This document shows positions 1 to 11,737 of a stretch of 64,000 nucleotides of DNA, one piece after another. The notes under the pieces were generated by a model. That model saw only the letters and a list, made by a program, of their open reading frames with translations. It made no database searches and was not told the origin of the DNA. The stretch is taken from assembly GCA_036435485.1 (NCBI GenBank), contig CM071595.1, forward strand, positions 10,282,001 to 10,346,000. The letters are read 5' to 3'. The position numbers and the translations under genes are program-made. Each line of letters opens with the position of its first letter. Position 1 is the stretch's first letter. This DNA is from Saposhnikovia divaricata (taxonomy: Eukaryota; Streptophyta; Magnoliopsida; Apiales; Apiaceae).

Positions 1-1730
1 ATTTTTTGTTTAGTAGCTTGTTGTCCAGTGCCTTACAGGGTACCTTAAATGCTTTTTTTTTCTCCCATTAAAGTTCTATGCATTCATTTGGTTGACACAA
101 AATTGATATTTAATCACAACACATTTCTCTTATGTTATGCCTAACTGTTGTGTATTTTGCAGGACTAAATTCATTTAATCGTTTATTTGCATTTCTGCTT
201 GATGTTCTGTATCCATATTTAATCATTATTGTTTAATTGTCATTTTCCTTTGGTTTTATCATAACTTATCATACCCTTGTCTTGCAGTGCAACATGTTTA
301 TTCTCAACAACATTACCGTCATTGTGATTGTGGTGCCATTTGGATTGTTTTCTTTACTTGGAGGAGATTTAACGCCGGCAAAGGCATTTACGTCACTTTC
401 GTTGTTTTTGCAGTCAGGGGCTTTCCGTTATTCATGCTTCTGAATATAATAACACAGGTTTGGTTGTGTGTTCCCCTGTTATAGTATATATCATGACACT
501 TTCTGGCCTAGCATAGCATGTCACTGGTAGTACAGTGCACTAGCTTACATCAATGGGTGGTGACAGTATTCAGGATAACAATCCAAGACTTGCTAATCAT
601 GGTTGTCATTTTTGCTTGTTAATGTATCTCTTTTTTCACTTCTAATTTGGCTAAATATTTTTTTGTATTCAAAAAGAGAAAACAATAAGATCACAATGTT
701 AATATGATCGTGTATAAATGATTTGAAAGGAAGATCAAAAGTACCTAATGTTTCAACTTCCTAGGTCGCAGAATCAATAACTAAAAATGATCTGGCTTTT
801 TCATATAGTTGTGGAATATTTTTGGGTGAAACTGTTTCTTCTTTACTCAATTTGTTCATGTTGTTTTCTTAAAAAGATAAATAGGAGGCATAACTTCATT
901 TACTTGAGATTTTAATTTTGTTTTCCTTTGGTAGGCGGTAAATGCAAATGTATCTTTGAAGCGACTGGAGGAGCTTCTGTTGGCAGAGGAAAGAATACTT
1001 TTGCCGAACCCACCTCTAGAATCAGGACTTCCTGCAGTCTCAATCAAGAATGGTTCATTTTCTTGGGAGTCAAAGGTTGATTTTGAAAACATTTCCTTAA
1101 TTAATCAAGACATTATTCGGTCATGCATCCACCATAGCAACAGATTAGCCTTTTATAAACTTTTAACACATACTATTTTTGGATAAATTAAGCATAATTT
1201 CTTGAACGTTACATGATTTGTTTCATGTTATGTTAAACTTTCCATTAATTTCCACCGTATTTAATAATAAGAAAAAAGTTCAAGCCATACTAACAGCTTG
1301 CTTTTACACAGAATTATAGTCTCATAAATGGTCCTGAGAAAATTGCTCCTAGTTGCACACTGTCGCTTTGGACCCAAACCCATGAAAAACATTAAATGAA
1401 GACTGTAAGAAAAATATTCTTAATATTTGTGTTTAAGATTGGCAATTCAATATGTTTAAAGCGAACACTTAAATGACATTTGATGCCTAGCAATTTTAAA
1501 AGTCGGCTGGTACCTTCTGGCTACACAAGGATGAGTTTAAACTTTAGAGTGTGAACGATCGGCTTCAGTTAGAAATATGTCTTCTATGTGTTCATAGTTT
1601 ATACTTTATTGGTTGCATAACTATTTATAGATATCTCACAAAACAATTCTATTTAACAGTGTCATTTGGAATTGTACAAGCACATGCTTTAAAATTTACA
1701 TACACTTGTTATTCATTCTATTTCCAATCA

Positions 1731-2391
1731 GAGGAGGTGACACTGTCGGATATTAATTTGGATATACCACAAGGTAGTCTTGTCGCAATTGTTGGTAGCA
1801 CTGGAGAAGGAAAAACATCACTTGTATCAGCAATGCTTGGAGAGCTTCCACCAGTTGGAGATACGAATGTGGTTATTAGAGTAACAGTTGCATATGTTCC
1901 CCAAGTATCATGGATCTTCAATGCAACAGTGAGTGAAAGCAGTTTTTTTTGTTGTGTCAATTAATTTCTTTAGTCTGGAAATCACCAATTGATAAATTCA
2001 TTCAATCTCAATATTTCGCGCTGCTTCAGGTACGACAGAACATATTGTTTGGATCTATATTTGATCCTACAAGGTATTCAAAGGCAATAGATGTGACTGC
2101 ATTGCGGCATGGCCTTGACTTGCTTCCTGTAAGTGCTAATACAAAACTCATGTGCTGCTAATTTTATGAATGTAATATGTATAGATTTATTCTCTGGTCA
2201 ATATGAACAAATTGTTTGACCTTCAAATGCTTGTACAGGGGAGTGATCTTACCGAGATTGGCGAAAGAGGGGTTAATATTAGTGGAGGGCAAAAGCAACG
2301 AGTATCCATGGCTAGGGCTGTCTACTCCAGTTCAGATGTATATATTTTTGATGACCCTTTAAGTGCTCTGGATGCTCATGTGGCTCGACAG
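1731..2391 (+). pseudogene. NBD1 exons of left ABCC copy
   Basis: Three exons (1731-1928, 2030-2128, 2239-2391) encode the first nucleotide-binding domain. Walker A reads GSTGEGKTS, the ABC signature NISGGQKQR, and Walker B with D-loop VYIFDDPLSALDAHV. These motifs are intact here, so NBD1 is the best preserved part of this copy. The next exon (2627-2988) opens with the H-loop region RVLVTNQLHFLSQVD and then loses frame in the linker after the residues LMENAGK. Confidence 0.9.
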
Positions 2392-3340
2392 GTAGCTTTA
2401 CTTTTAGTAACATTAAGTACTTGAGTGTTATTAGTTAATGTTTCTGTTTCCCTATTTCGAAGAAAGACACTGAGCTTAGCTGAGGGGTGAAGTTACACTA
2501 ACCATACTTCTCTGTTGACTCTACATTGGCTACATGCCTCAACAATATTTTCAGGGTGTATAAAATTGGGCTATTAGAATTGTATTTAGTGTCATTAGTT
2601 TAATGATACTGCTGTTGCGTCTCCAGGTTTCTGAAAAATGTATTAAGGAAGAATTGAGAGGGAAAACAAGAGTTCTGGTCACAAACCAACTACATTTTCT
2701 TTCCCAAGTAGACAGAGTTATTCTTGTGCATGAAGGCATGGTGAAGGAGGAGGGAACTTTTGAGGACCTGTCAAACAATGGTCAGTTGTTCCAAAAGCTA
2801 ATGGAAAATGCAGGGAAGAAAATGAAGATGGTTTAATCACCAATGATAAAGTTTCAAAAACCTATTGTGAATGGCGAAATAGACGAGATTCCTAAGGATG
2901 CAAGCCAGACAAAATCCGAGGGAAAATCTATGCTTATCAAACAAGAAGAACAGGAAACAGGAGTAGTCAGTTGGAAAGTTTTGGATAGGTAAGAAGTAAC
3001 TGATTCTTCTCCTGACAAATTTGTGTGTGTTTTTCAATCTGCTACTTGTGTTTATAATTTAGGCGGCTGCTTATATCAATAACCTGATACAACCACTTAC
3101 AGTTTTAGTGCCTTTTTCAATCTGGTTACTTGTGTTTACAATTCAGATTGCTTCTTAATCACCAACCTAACACAACCACTTCATTTTTTTTTTTTTAATT
3201 TTAGAGTTCTTAAGGATAACTTCCTTGATATGATAATCTAACATGAATTGGTTCCTTTACATACGATGGTAGTATTATTTATTGTAAAGAACTATATACT
3301 ATCTTTCTGTTTCGTACTGATGCTATTTCTTACTTCTCAG

Positions 3341-5010
3341 GTATAAAAATGCATTAGGAGGATGGTGGGTAGTTATGATACTCTTCATGTGCTATGTCCT
3401 AACTGAAGTTTTGTGCGTTTTGAGTAGCACTTAGTTAAGTGTTGGACAGATGCAAGTAGCCCAAAGAGATACGGACCAGGCTTCTACAATTTAATTTATT
3501 CACTTCTGTCGCTTGGTCAGGTATGATTTACATATAATCTGTATCCCCCTCGTAAATTATATAATGTTCAAATGTTGTTGAAAATGCATCTAGTCAAGTC
3601 CTTTCAATTTTTTAGGGTCTGGTGACATTGGCAAATTCATATTGGTCGATCTTATCAAGCCTTTATGCATCTCGAAAGTTGCAAGAAGCAATGCTCAACT
3701 CTATTTTAAGAGCGCCAATGGTCTTCTTCCATACCAACCCACTTGGACGTATTATCAATAGGTTTGCGAAGGATCTGGGTGATATTGACCGTGACGTTGG
3801 TCCTTTTGTGTTAATTGGAATACTGAGCACTACGTCATTGTGGGCTATATTGCCACTTCTACTCGTGTTCTATGCAGCCTATCTATATTTTCAGGTACAT
3901 AAAAACTTATTGCTTTAAGATTTTATTTACTTCCTTGAAATGATTGGTAAATTAAAGACACTTAGATATCAATTAGTCTATAGTTTATACTCACTTAGAC
4001 CATGCACCTCATATATATTTGTACAGCAATGTAGCATCTTAGACATGTTTGATTAAGATATTTGCACATTATATCAAAATATCACTCTCTTGATGTTATC
4101 ATCCAGTTTTCTCAGCTTATCTACATTTGCATATAATGAATGTACAAAATGGAAAGTGTTCTATATCTGGATATTGGTGCATGGATATGACTAGTTTGAA
4201 AAACCTGTAACATTTCATCTTCTTCCTTAAGTACACAATTTTACTACATGTCCTTGCAGAGTACGGCGCGTGAAGCGTTTGGATTTTATTACTAGATCTC
4301 CCGTGTATGCACGCACAGTTTGGAGAAGCTTTAAATGACCTTTCATCTATTCGTGCATATAAAGCTTATGATCGGATTGCCAACATTAACGCAGAATCAA
4401 TGGACAATAATATTAGATTCACTCTTGTAAACATAAGTGGAAACCGTTGGCTGGCCATCCAGTCGGAAACATTGGGGGGGAGTCATGATTTGGCTTACTG
4501 CAACGTTTGCTGTGGTGCAGAACGGAATGGCAGAAAACCACGAGGCTTTTGCATCTACAATGGGTCTGCTTCTCAGTTATGTATTGAATATTACAAGCTT
4601 ATTGACTGCTGTATTGAGACTTGCAAGTCTAGCTGAGAATAATGCTGTTGAGCGTGTTGGCACATATATGGAGCTGCCTCCAGAGGGCCCATCTATTATT
4701 GAGAACAACCGTCCTCCTCCTGGATGGCCTACCTCAGGATCAATCAGATTTGAGGATGTTGTCCTACGTTATAGGCCTGAACTTCCTCCAGTATTGCATG
4801 GATTATCCTTCTCAATTTCTCCAACTGAAAAGGTTGGGATAGTAGGAAGGACTGGTGCAGGAAAGTCCAGCATGCTTAATGCTTTATTTCGAATTGTTGA
4901 ACTGGAAAAGGGAAGAATTTTGATTGATGATTACGATGTTTCAAAATTCGGACTGACAGATCTTCATAAGGTTCTTGGTATTATACCACAGGCACCAGTT
5001 CAATTTTCAG
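3341..5010 (+). pseudogene. TMD2 and start of NBD2, left ABCC copy
   Basis: Exons 3341-3520, 3616-3893 and 4260-5010. The conserved stretch APMVFFHTNPLGRIINRFAK marks TMD2 and GRTGAGKSS is the Walker A of NBD2. Reading breaks several times (TAG near 3432, 5 bp loss near 4274, 4 bp gain near 4310, extra G near 4474). The last recognisable residues are GIIPQAPVQFSG at 5010. The second ABC signature, Walker B, D-loop and H-loop are absent from the following DNA. Confidence 0.88.
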
Positions 5011-5207
5011 GTAAAATCTATAGGAAGTGATCTTTTTTATTACACCACAGGCACCAGTGCTAAATGTTGTTTTTATTTGTTAAGGGACTTCAGGTCATTC
5101 TTGTGTTTGTAAATAATTTAATTTCTAGTAGATTTAGAGTAATTACGATTCAGTAAAATTAGTGGTAATTTTAGATTTCAGTCATTTTTATATTTGTGAG
5201 CAGTTCA

Positions 5208-6290
5208 ATTAAGGGAGACCTTGGAGGAATTGCACCTGTACCAAACTGAAATGGAAAAGGAGAACTCGATGCTGCCAAGGGGGAAGTTTACATAACAATG
5301 GATAATCTGCAATCTGCACAACAGGAGATAGAAAATCTAAGCCAGACACTTAAAATCACCAAGGAAGAAAAAATTTCACTATCCTCAAAAGTTGACGTTC
5401 TCTCCCGAAGAGATTAAGCAGGCACATGACAAACTTTAAGACCTCGTCACTGAATCTAGCCAACTGAGGGAGAAACTGGATAGCAGAGAGACAGAGCTTT
5501 TGACATGTAAGGAGATGCATGAAGCCCACTTGAGTGAGACAGATACTCGGACAAGGGATTTGCAACTCAATTTAGAGACGTTGCAGTTGCATAAAACTGA
5601 AATTGAGAAGCAAAAGGATGATCAACTCTCTGCTCTTCTCATGAAGCTTGAGGACAAGGAGAGAGGTTTCTTATCACAAATACAACATCTGACAGCAGAA
5701 AAATCTACGCTGTCTGAAGTAATCAAGCAGTTGCAGGATAAAATCCAGGAAATGGTCATTGAATCTAGCCAAATGAGAGACAGGGCTTTTGACACACAAG
5801 GAGACACATGAAGCCTATGTGTGTGACACGGACGCTCGGAAAAGGGATTTGGAAAAGAGGCTGGAGGAATTGCACCTGCACAAAACTGAAATGGAAAAGG
5901 AGAAGGATGATCAGCTTTCTGCTCTTCTCATGAAGCTTGAGGACACGAAGAGAGATTTGTTATCACAGACAGAACATCTGACAGCAGAAAAGTCCATGCT
6001 CTCGGATGAAGCTAAGCAGTTGGAGGACAGGATCCAGGAACTAGTCACTGAATCCAGCAAATTAAGGGAGACCTTGGATGACAAAGAGAGAGAATTTTCT
6101 GACACTCAAGGGCATCCATGATTCCCATGAGAATGAAGCAACAAACCGAATAAGGAATCTGGAACTAGAGCTGGAAAATTTACAGTCACAAAAGCATGAG
6201 ATGAAAAAGCAAAAAGATTATGAACTCTCTCTCCTCTTGACAAGATTGGAGGACATTGTGCTACTTGTAATGCTTGGGTTGATACCCCTC
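5208..6290 (+). pseudogene. COP1-interactive protein 1-like coiled-coil fragment, frameshifted
   Basis: Degenerate coding sequence for long heptad-rich helices in at least three tandem units, starting near 5500, 5790 and 6100 (roughly 290-310 bp each). Each unit runs: K-E-x-H-E-A, a TRxRDLxxxLExL stretch, HKTEIEKQKDDQLSALL, then LTAEKSTLS and an xLxDxIQExVxESSxxR block. This layout resembles the repeat region of plant CIP1, a cytoskeleton-associated coiled-coil protein. Stops and shifts occur near 5290, 5416, 5440, 5810 and 6118, and no start or end of the gene is present. It begins about 170 bp after the left ABCC homology ends, so it is probably a separate fragment placed there by rearrangement. 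A generic myosin/USO1-like coiled coil is the alternative. Confidence 0.6.
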
Positions 6291-6300
6291 TAAAGAGGCA

Positions 6301-6870
6301 AGTAGACTTTTGCAAATGGATAAAGAAGTTGGATACATGCTCCTACCGCCCTACGACTTGGCCTCCATGGCTCCCTCCATCTCTTTAATCTCAAATTGTT
6401 TATTTATCATTTTATATATCATTTTATGAATAATTTAAATTACCCTTCTTTATACATCATTTCTAATGTTAGTTGTTTTCCCGGAAACAAAATATGAGTA
6501 GTAATAAAAATAATAATGACATTAATAATATAAACCAAAACCCAAAATTGTGATTTTATATTACACTAAGCTAGATTATAGCCAGCGAAGTTCATAAGTT
6601 TTCAAATTCGTCAAAAATGATTAGATGTTTAAACAACCCAATTAATAAGATGGAAAATATATATAGCATCACTATTTCACCCACCAATGAGGCCATCTCA
6701 ACCGTTGTTATCCAAAAATTTAAAATTTGGATATCCAAATAACTATTTATATATTATATTAAATAAATTTAATATAAATAAATTTTAATAAATAGAAATA
6801 TTAAAAAACTTTGTTTAATAATATAATTTATATAATTATAAATATTAAAAAAGAATCGTGGCCACACCAT
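6301..6870. other. AT-rich spacer without a gene
   Basis: No coding signal. The stretch 6730-6850 is almost pure A/T and could be the remnant of a MITE, but no terminal repeats could be defined. Confidence 0.5.
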
Positions 6871-8376
6871 TCATATTGGAATGACCTGGAGATGAGGGAT
6901 ATGACGTTTTCGAAGTCCTTCTGGAAGCTCCTCCAAATTTAGACAGTAAATAATTTTCAAGTGTTGAAGAATGGGCATGCTTCCTTCCTCCACCCTCCAT
7001 TTTTCCAAATTGGGAAGAAAAAAGAGTACAAGAGTCACCAGTCTTGGGAAACCCATGGCTGAGCACACCATTTCCTTCCCCATATATGAGTCCTCTCCTA
7101 AATCCAAATCCCTCAAAGTTGGAATCTTCTCCAGTACTGGCATCGGGTCTACCTCTAGGTGCGAGCTTCTCAATTCAAGTGCGGTGATACGAATGAAAGA
7201 TGCATCAAAATGAGTATGATTAAGTTGTTGCTGCTGCTCAAATAATACAGACAACTCTGGGAGCTCTCCATCTATTGATAATTCGTCACGGTTGAACTTA
7301 TGATTCCACAACAACTCCCTTATCATATCTGGATTATTTACCAACCCTCCATCAGATATCTCAATATAAAGGGCCAAGTACTGGAGACAGGAATTTGATG
7401 ACAAGGCCATACCTGATAAGTACTTGAACATCTCTTTCACTTCATCGTAAAAACCCTCTGCGTTTACCGTTAGTCTCCTAAGACTGGATAATTTTGGTAG
7501 ATCCTTAACCTCACACCACCTAGTATCAAAATTCTCGAGTGTCTCTAATTTGCTCAACCCATCGAACCTTAATTTGAAATTCTTCCTTGAGTTGCCCAAA
7601 TATGGTAAATACAAATGACGCAAATGTGCGAACTTGCCCAAAACAGTACTTGACCCGGGTGACATATAGTTATATCTCTCTAGTTTGAGAGTCTGTAGCA
7701 GCACCAACTTTTGTATCCATGGTATAATAATCAATTTAGAATTCCTTGCACTTAGATATCTCAAGTAAATAAGGCTGCCTATTACTCTTCCAATACTAGT
7801 ACCAAAACGATTACCTGAAACAGTTTGGCGATCAAAGTAAACATTTTCCAGAGCCAAAACTCTTAGCAACTTAAAATTAGCAAAATGCGACCCCAGTACT
7901 GGTTTCAGACTTTCACATTCAGCACCATTCATAAGTAACACTGATCGATACTTCTGGAGATTGGGTTTCTTGAAATTTAAGGATCTTGCTTTTTCGTTAC
8001 TATATTCCTCATGACAATGAACTACAAGTTGTCGAGTGTAAGCAAACATGGAAAGGTGAAAATCGTTTCCTTCTCGAAGATCAATTGCTTCAAAAAAATC
8101 TTCTTTTTTTGCTATTGATAGAGATAGGTCTCTCATAAGGTCATGAAGAGAACAACTTTCGAATTTCGTAACCGATGATTTCAAATAATTAAATCTCACT
8201 TGAACCATGCTCCTATGGACCAATTCTCCCAGGTAAGATTCAGCGACCTGCATCATTGTTTCTCCTTCTCTTTTATCACTAGATAGTACAATGCCTTCAG
8301 CGATCCATAACTGATATAAATCTTCTGCATCTATCCATTCATCTTCCCTATATTTACCTAAATATAATAGACACAT
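6871..8376 (-). pseudogene. ARC2 remnant and LRR domain (3' part of the CNL)
   Basis: An open 501-codon segment. It begins inside NB-ARC (YLGKYREDEW; LWIAEG), contains the MHD-like LHD, and then about 14 irregular leucine-rich repeats with LxxLxxLxL spacing, ending LPEGLRKRHIPHLQVIPI. No premature stop lies inside, so the LRR half decayed less than the centre. The methionine at 8374-8376 is internal, not a natural start. Confidence 0.75.
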
Positions 8377-8785
8377 AGAAATAGGTAAGAATCTAATTTG
8401 ACTGAGATTAACTTTAACATTTCTCCTTAAAATTCACCTAGTCACTTTAACATAAACTTTCAATTTAATTAGTCAGATATAATCAGTAGGCAACTGGTGT
8501 TTAATTCGTATGTTTTAAGAAACATGGTTCAACTACATTTGTTTTTCGTATTTAGGAGTTTCAGGGTACTGCATTGGATTTTTCCAGTGTAGTTTTCAGA
8601 GAAAACAAATCAGCTAACGTTAATTAGAGGTGTCACAACTTTGCACAAATAATATGAAACATAATGAATTCGTGTAAATTACATACCTAGACAATCTCCT
8701 CTTGGGGTGAGTGCTTTCAACCGAAGTAGCTCCCAACTTTGATCTGCGCTTAGAGATTCTGGTTGGTGAATGATACCTTTTGGAT

Positions 8786-9595
8786 TTACATACTCAGCAA
8801 CATCAACCCTGCCACTTTTATAGAATCCCAAGCATCGTTTGACCATATGTCATCCAGGACTATCAAGCATTTGTCATCGTCCATCTTAAGAATTTCCTCC
8901 TTTCTTTCATGGATGAGAGATATAAGAATTCGCTGCAACACAAGTTTCGTTTGCCATTTCTGTGAAATGGAAACCCAGGCTAGACCGGCAAAGTACTTCT
9001 TAATGGCGGCATGATTGTATATTTTTTGAGCGAGAGTGGTCTTACCAAGACCTCCCATTCCACAAATAGAGATGAGCGGGTAAGAATCATCACTTTCATC
9101 CACCAGATATCCCACCAATCGATCAACATCTGCATGAAGTCCAACAAATATTTCTGGTTCAACAGTAGTGAAAGTGTGAAATCGCTTTAGCTTTCCCAGT
9201 GTTGAATTTGATGATTCTGCGGATTGTAACGTTGATCTGATATTATAATCACCAAAGCGATCATAAATGACAGACATCTTCCTTTGAATATCGTTGAACT
9301 TTATTCTGTACTTGTTCTCTTGTTTTCTTCTCTTTCTTTCACTGGATGAAGCTTTGAGAAGAAACGTTTCCACAACATGTTCAGCATCATAGGCCTGCTC
9401 TCGTACCTCGCGGAGCAAACTGCGGATTCTTTCTTCATCTATCCTTGAATCAGCATCTCGTAAGAATGTCTTCATCCGCATGAGCTCTGTCACCATCAGT
9501 TGAATTTCATCTGTCACTTGTTGAAAAAGCTGAGGTTCCTCTGTCAACAAATCAGTGATCCTTCCCACAACCGTTGATACAATTGCTTCTGCCAT
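8786..9595 (-). pseudogene. CC and first half of NB-ARC (5' part of the CNL)
   Basis: An open 269-codon segment from the ATG to the shift. Rx-type coiled coil spans residues 1 to about 125, the NB-ARC linker with PEIFVGLHADVDRLVGYL follows, the P-loop sits near residue 182 and kinase-2 near residue 245. If translated alone it would give a CC-plus-partial-NB protein with a four-residue out-of-frame tail. No sign that this is selected. Confidence 0.8.
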
Positions 9596-10626
9596 TTCTA
9601 GAATTCTTTGTTATCTTGTTTGACACAACTGCAGTTGAAATGTATAGATCTAAGATATAGATCTGAGACAGTCATTACATAAAATAATCTGACAGTGATT
9701 ACTAAACTTACTTTATGACCATGTGGGGAACGTGCAAAGTTCAGCAATCGATGAGGTTATCGCTGTACAATACATTACAAATACAGTAATGAATAATTTT
9801 TTCACTCAGATCAAACAAGTTTTTTTATTAACAACAAATTCAGGATATCTAATATCTTACATATCTCTAACAAATATGTATGGTCATTTCTCTAACAACA
9901 TTTAAATATGATTTTGAATTTTAACTACATCGTTAAATTGCGTTACATCCCACTTCTATTGATTATTTAATTTTGTTTGTTTAGGTCCTTGATTTGAAAT
10001 TTGAGGAAGGAGGCAATTTTTTTTCTTCTTAGTGGCTCTTAAATTCAGGAATTGTATTATTATTCTATTAAATTTTAAGAGTTATTAATCACCCTTGTTA
10101 AGTACTCCCTTTGATTTTTTTATTTGATATTTTAATTTTGACACATACTTTTAGATGATGTCATTGTATGGTAAAAATTATTGCTTTTGATTAATATTTT
10201 TAGTGAATTAAAATTTTGTTAGTATATTTTATTTACGAAATAAAATTTCAAAAATAAAAATTTTAAAAATATCGTCAAAACACCTAAAAATGAGTGTCAA
10301 ATATCAATACATCAAATTAAAAAAAATAGAGAAAGTTTAAGATAGTAACTTAATAAGACAAATACTCTTTCAATATTTATTTTTTTTAAAATTTTTTTGA
10401 ATGTAACTTATTTTAATATAAAATTAAAATAAGGAGTGGATATAAGAACAATTCCAACAATTTTCCTGCTTATTAAGTTAAAATTTTATGGAAATTAGTA
10501 CAAAATAACTCTCCAATTTGCATCTCATGCTATTGATTCCCTAAAATACTAGGGATCCCTAACCATTTCCTATTTTAGAAGAGCTCACAACTAGTCCAAC
10601 GATCTAACTTACATCACAAATATAAT
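9596..10626. other. AT-rich intergenic DNA upstream of the CNL
   Basis: Contains the former promoter of the minus-strand CNL. No coding region or clear repeat boundary recognised. Confidence 0.5.
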
Positions 10627-10627
10627 G

Positions 10628-10826
10628 CTCCCTCCGTCCCACTCATTTTGTCACCAATCAAATTTTCACATTTTATTCAATCATATTAAAAAGTCTAATA
10701 GTTACCAAAAATTATATTGCTTTTTAAATAACTTAACATAATTAACATTTAATTTACCATATTAATTGAAAGTGGACAACACTTTTGGGACAAACAGAAT
10801 AGGAAATATGACCAAAAAAGGGAGTA
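10628..10826. mobile_element. Stowaway-like (Tc1/mariner) MITE
   Basis: The left end reads CTCCCTCCGTCCCA and the right end finishes in GGGAGTA, preceded by a GGGACAAACAGAATAGG stretch: the classic Stowaway terminal inverted repeat in decayed form. About 200 bp, AT-rich, no coding capacity. A TA follows the right end; the left TA is less clear. Confidence 0.7.
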
Positions 10827-11609
10827 TAAAACTTGGCTCTTAGTAAATTAAAATATTAATAAAAAATTTTGTCTTCAACAATACTCGTTATACTTATTCC
10901 TTATTTAATTTTTTATTGTTAAAAATACATATTATCAAGAAAAGTACAATAAACAAGAGAGAGAGAGAGAAGATAGTGATCTCTACAATTCAACAAAAAA
11001 TATTAGTTAAGAAATTCTTAAAAAGAGGGTGATGTTACTTAAAAATAATTAGTGAATAGAATCGGACACTTATAACTAAGCAATAGGAGATTGTTGGAAT
11101 ATTCATATTACTTAAATTTCTTCAAGTTAGGAGCATGAATAGCTAGTCTATTGGATTTGCTCTTAACTTCATTTCTATCGGTAAAGAAATTATTTTCCTC
11201 CATTTCTTCACTACTTTTTAATATCTCATTCACTAGCTATTAAATTTATCATTATTTTAATATTATAATAAGGAATGAATATATGAATTGTTGTTGAAGT
11301 TTATGTACAAAACCTTAATTCTAAAATACTGAAAATCATTTTTTTTGACAAAAAAATACTACCCAATTCTTTATATTGGGATTATGTATGGAGGTTAAAA
11401 GAAACTATAAATTAGTGAATAAAAGTAAGAAAAGTGAATAAAGTAGGGGATCAGTCAATATTTAATTTTTATATTATAAAATTTTATTATTTCTCGAAAA
11501 TTTTAAAATATAAAGAATTGAAAAGAACATCCAGAAAAAAAGGTGAAATGCAAATAATGAATGAGACCGAGGGAGTACTATTTATAGGAAACGAACCAAG
11601 ACATTGTTG
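10827..11609. other. AT-rich intergenic DNA with a lone MITE end
   Basis: No gene. At 11562-11577 the string GAGACCGAGGGAGTA resembles a Stowaway right terminus without an identifiable left partner, so it may be a decayed MITE. A short GA-rich run lies at 10957-10972. Confidence 0.45.
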
Positions 11610-11721
11610 TTTTTACAATAAAATATTTATAAGCTTACAAATGAGTATCGAGTTAGGGTCGAACCCATGACCTCCATTGACAAAGATATACCTTAACCAC
11701 TTGGACTATAAAACCTTGCTC
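11610..11721 (-). mobile_element. Short tRNA-derived SINE with target-site duplication
   Basis: On the minus strand a pol III A-box-like TAGTCCAAGTGGTTAAGG is followed about 35 bp later by a B box GGGTTCGACCC, as in tRNA-derived SINEs. It is flanked by 16 bp direct repeats differing at one base: AACCAAGACATTGTTG at 11594-11609 and AACCAAGACATTATTG at 11722-11737. About 112 bp with an A/T-rich 3' tail (toward 11610). A functional tRNA is excluded: no cloverleaf and the flanks are duplicated. Confidence 0.75.
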
Positions 11722-11737
11722 AACCAAGACATTATTG

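Larger units (their letters stand above)
1..5040 (+). pseudogene. ABCC1/2-like vacuolar ABC transporter, left copy, 3'-truncated pseudogene
   Basis: Homologue of plant ABCC1/ABCC2 (MRP) full-size transporters, which move glutathione conjugates and phytochelatin complexes into the vacuole. Exons seen: 287-465, 935-1073, 1731-1928, 2030-2128, 2239-2391, 2627-2988, 3341-3520, 3616-3893 and 4260-5010, with matching GT-AG borders. They encode the end of TMD1, NBD1, linker, TMD2 and the first third of NBD2. Lesions relative to the inverted copy at 41334-54401: +2 bp near 405; frameshift in the linker near 2818; TGG to TAG at about 3432 plus a 1 bp loss just after; 45 bp in-frame loss near 3803; 5 bp loss near 4274 and 4 bp gain near 4310; a run of 7 instead of 6 G at about 4474. 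Homology stops about 30 bp into the intron after 5010. Upstream exons may lie before the window, since intron homology already starts at its first bases. Not functional. Confidence 0.9.
6871..9595 (-). pseudogene. CC-NB-LRR disease-resistance gene relative, NB-ARC broken
   Basis: Intracellular immune receptor family (CNL, RPP13/RPP8-like by overall look). ATG at 9593-9595. The coiled-coil N terminus starts MAEAIVSTVVGRITDLL (MADA-like), followed by an EDVID-like YDAEHVVETF, P-loop GMGGLGKTT and kinase-2 CLIVLDDIW. Frame is lost after DSIKVAG near 8800. The RNBS-B stretch is missing and 8687-8790 continues in another frame (VNPKGIIHQPESL, then SWELLRLKAL). About 90 residues including the GLPLA motif are replaced by roughly 310 bp of non-coding DNA (8378-8687). 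Coding resumes as LLYLGKYREDEW, then LWIAEG, an MHD-equivalent LHDLMRDLSL near residue 80 of that segment, and about 400 residues of LRR ending at the stop at 6871. Neighbours give no operon-like logic. Alternative: an odd intron at 8357-8686, which would still leave the 8800 shift and the missing motifs. Confidence 0.85.
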
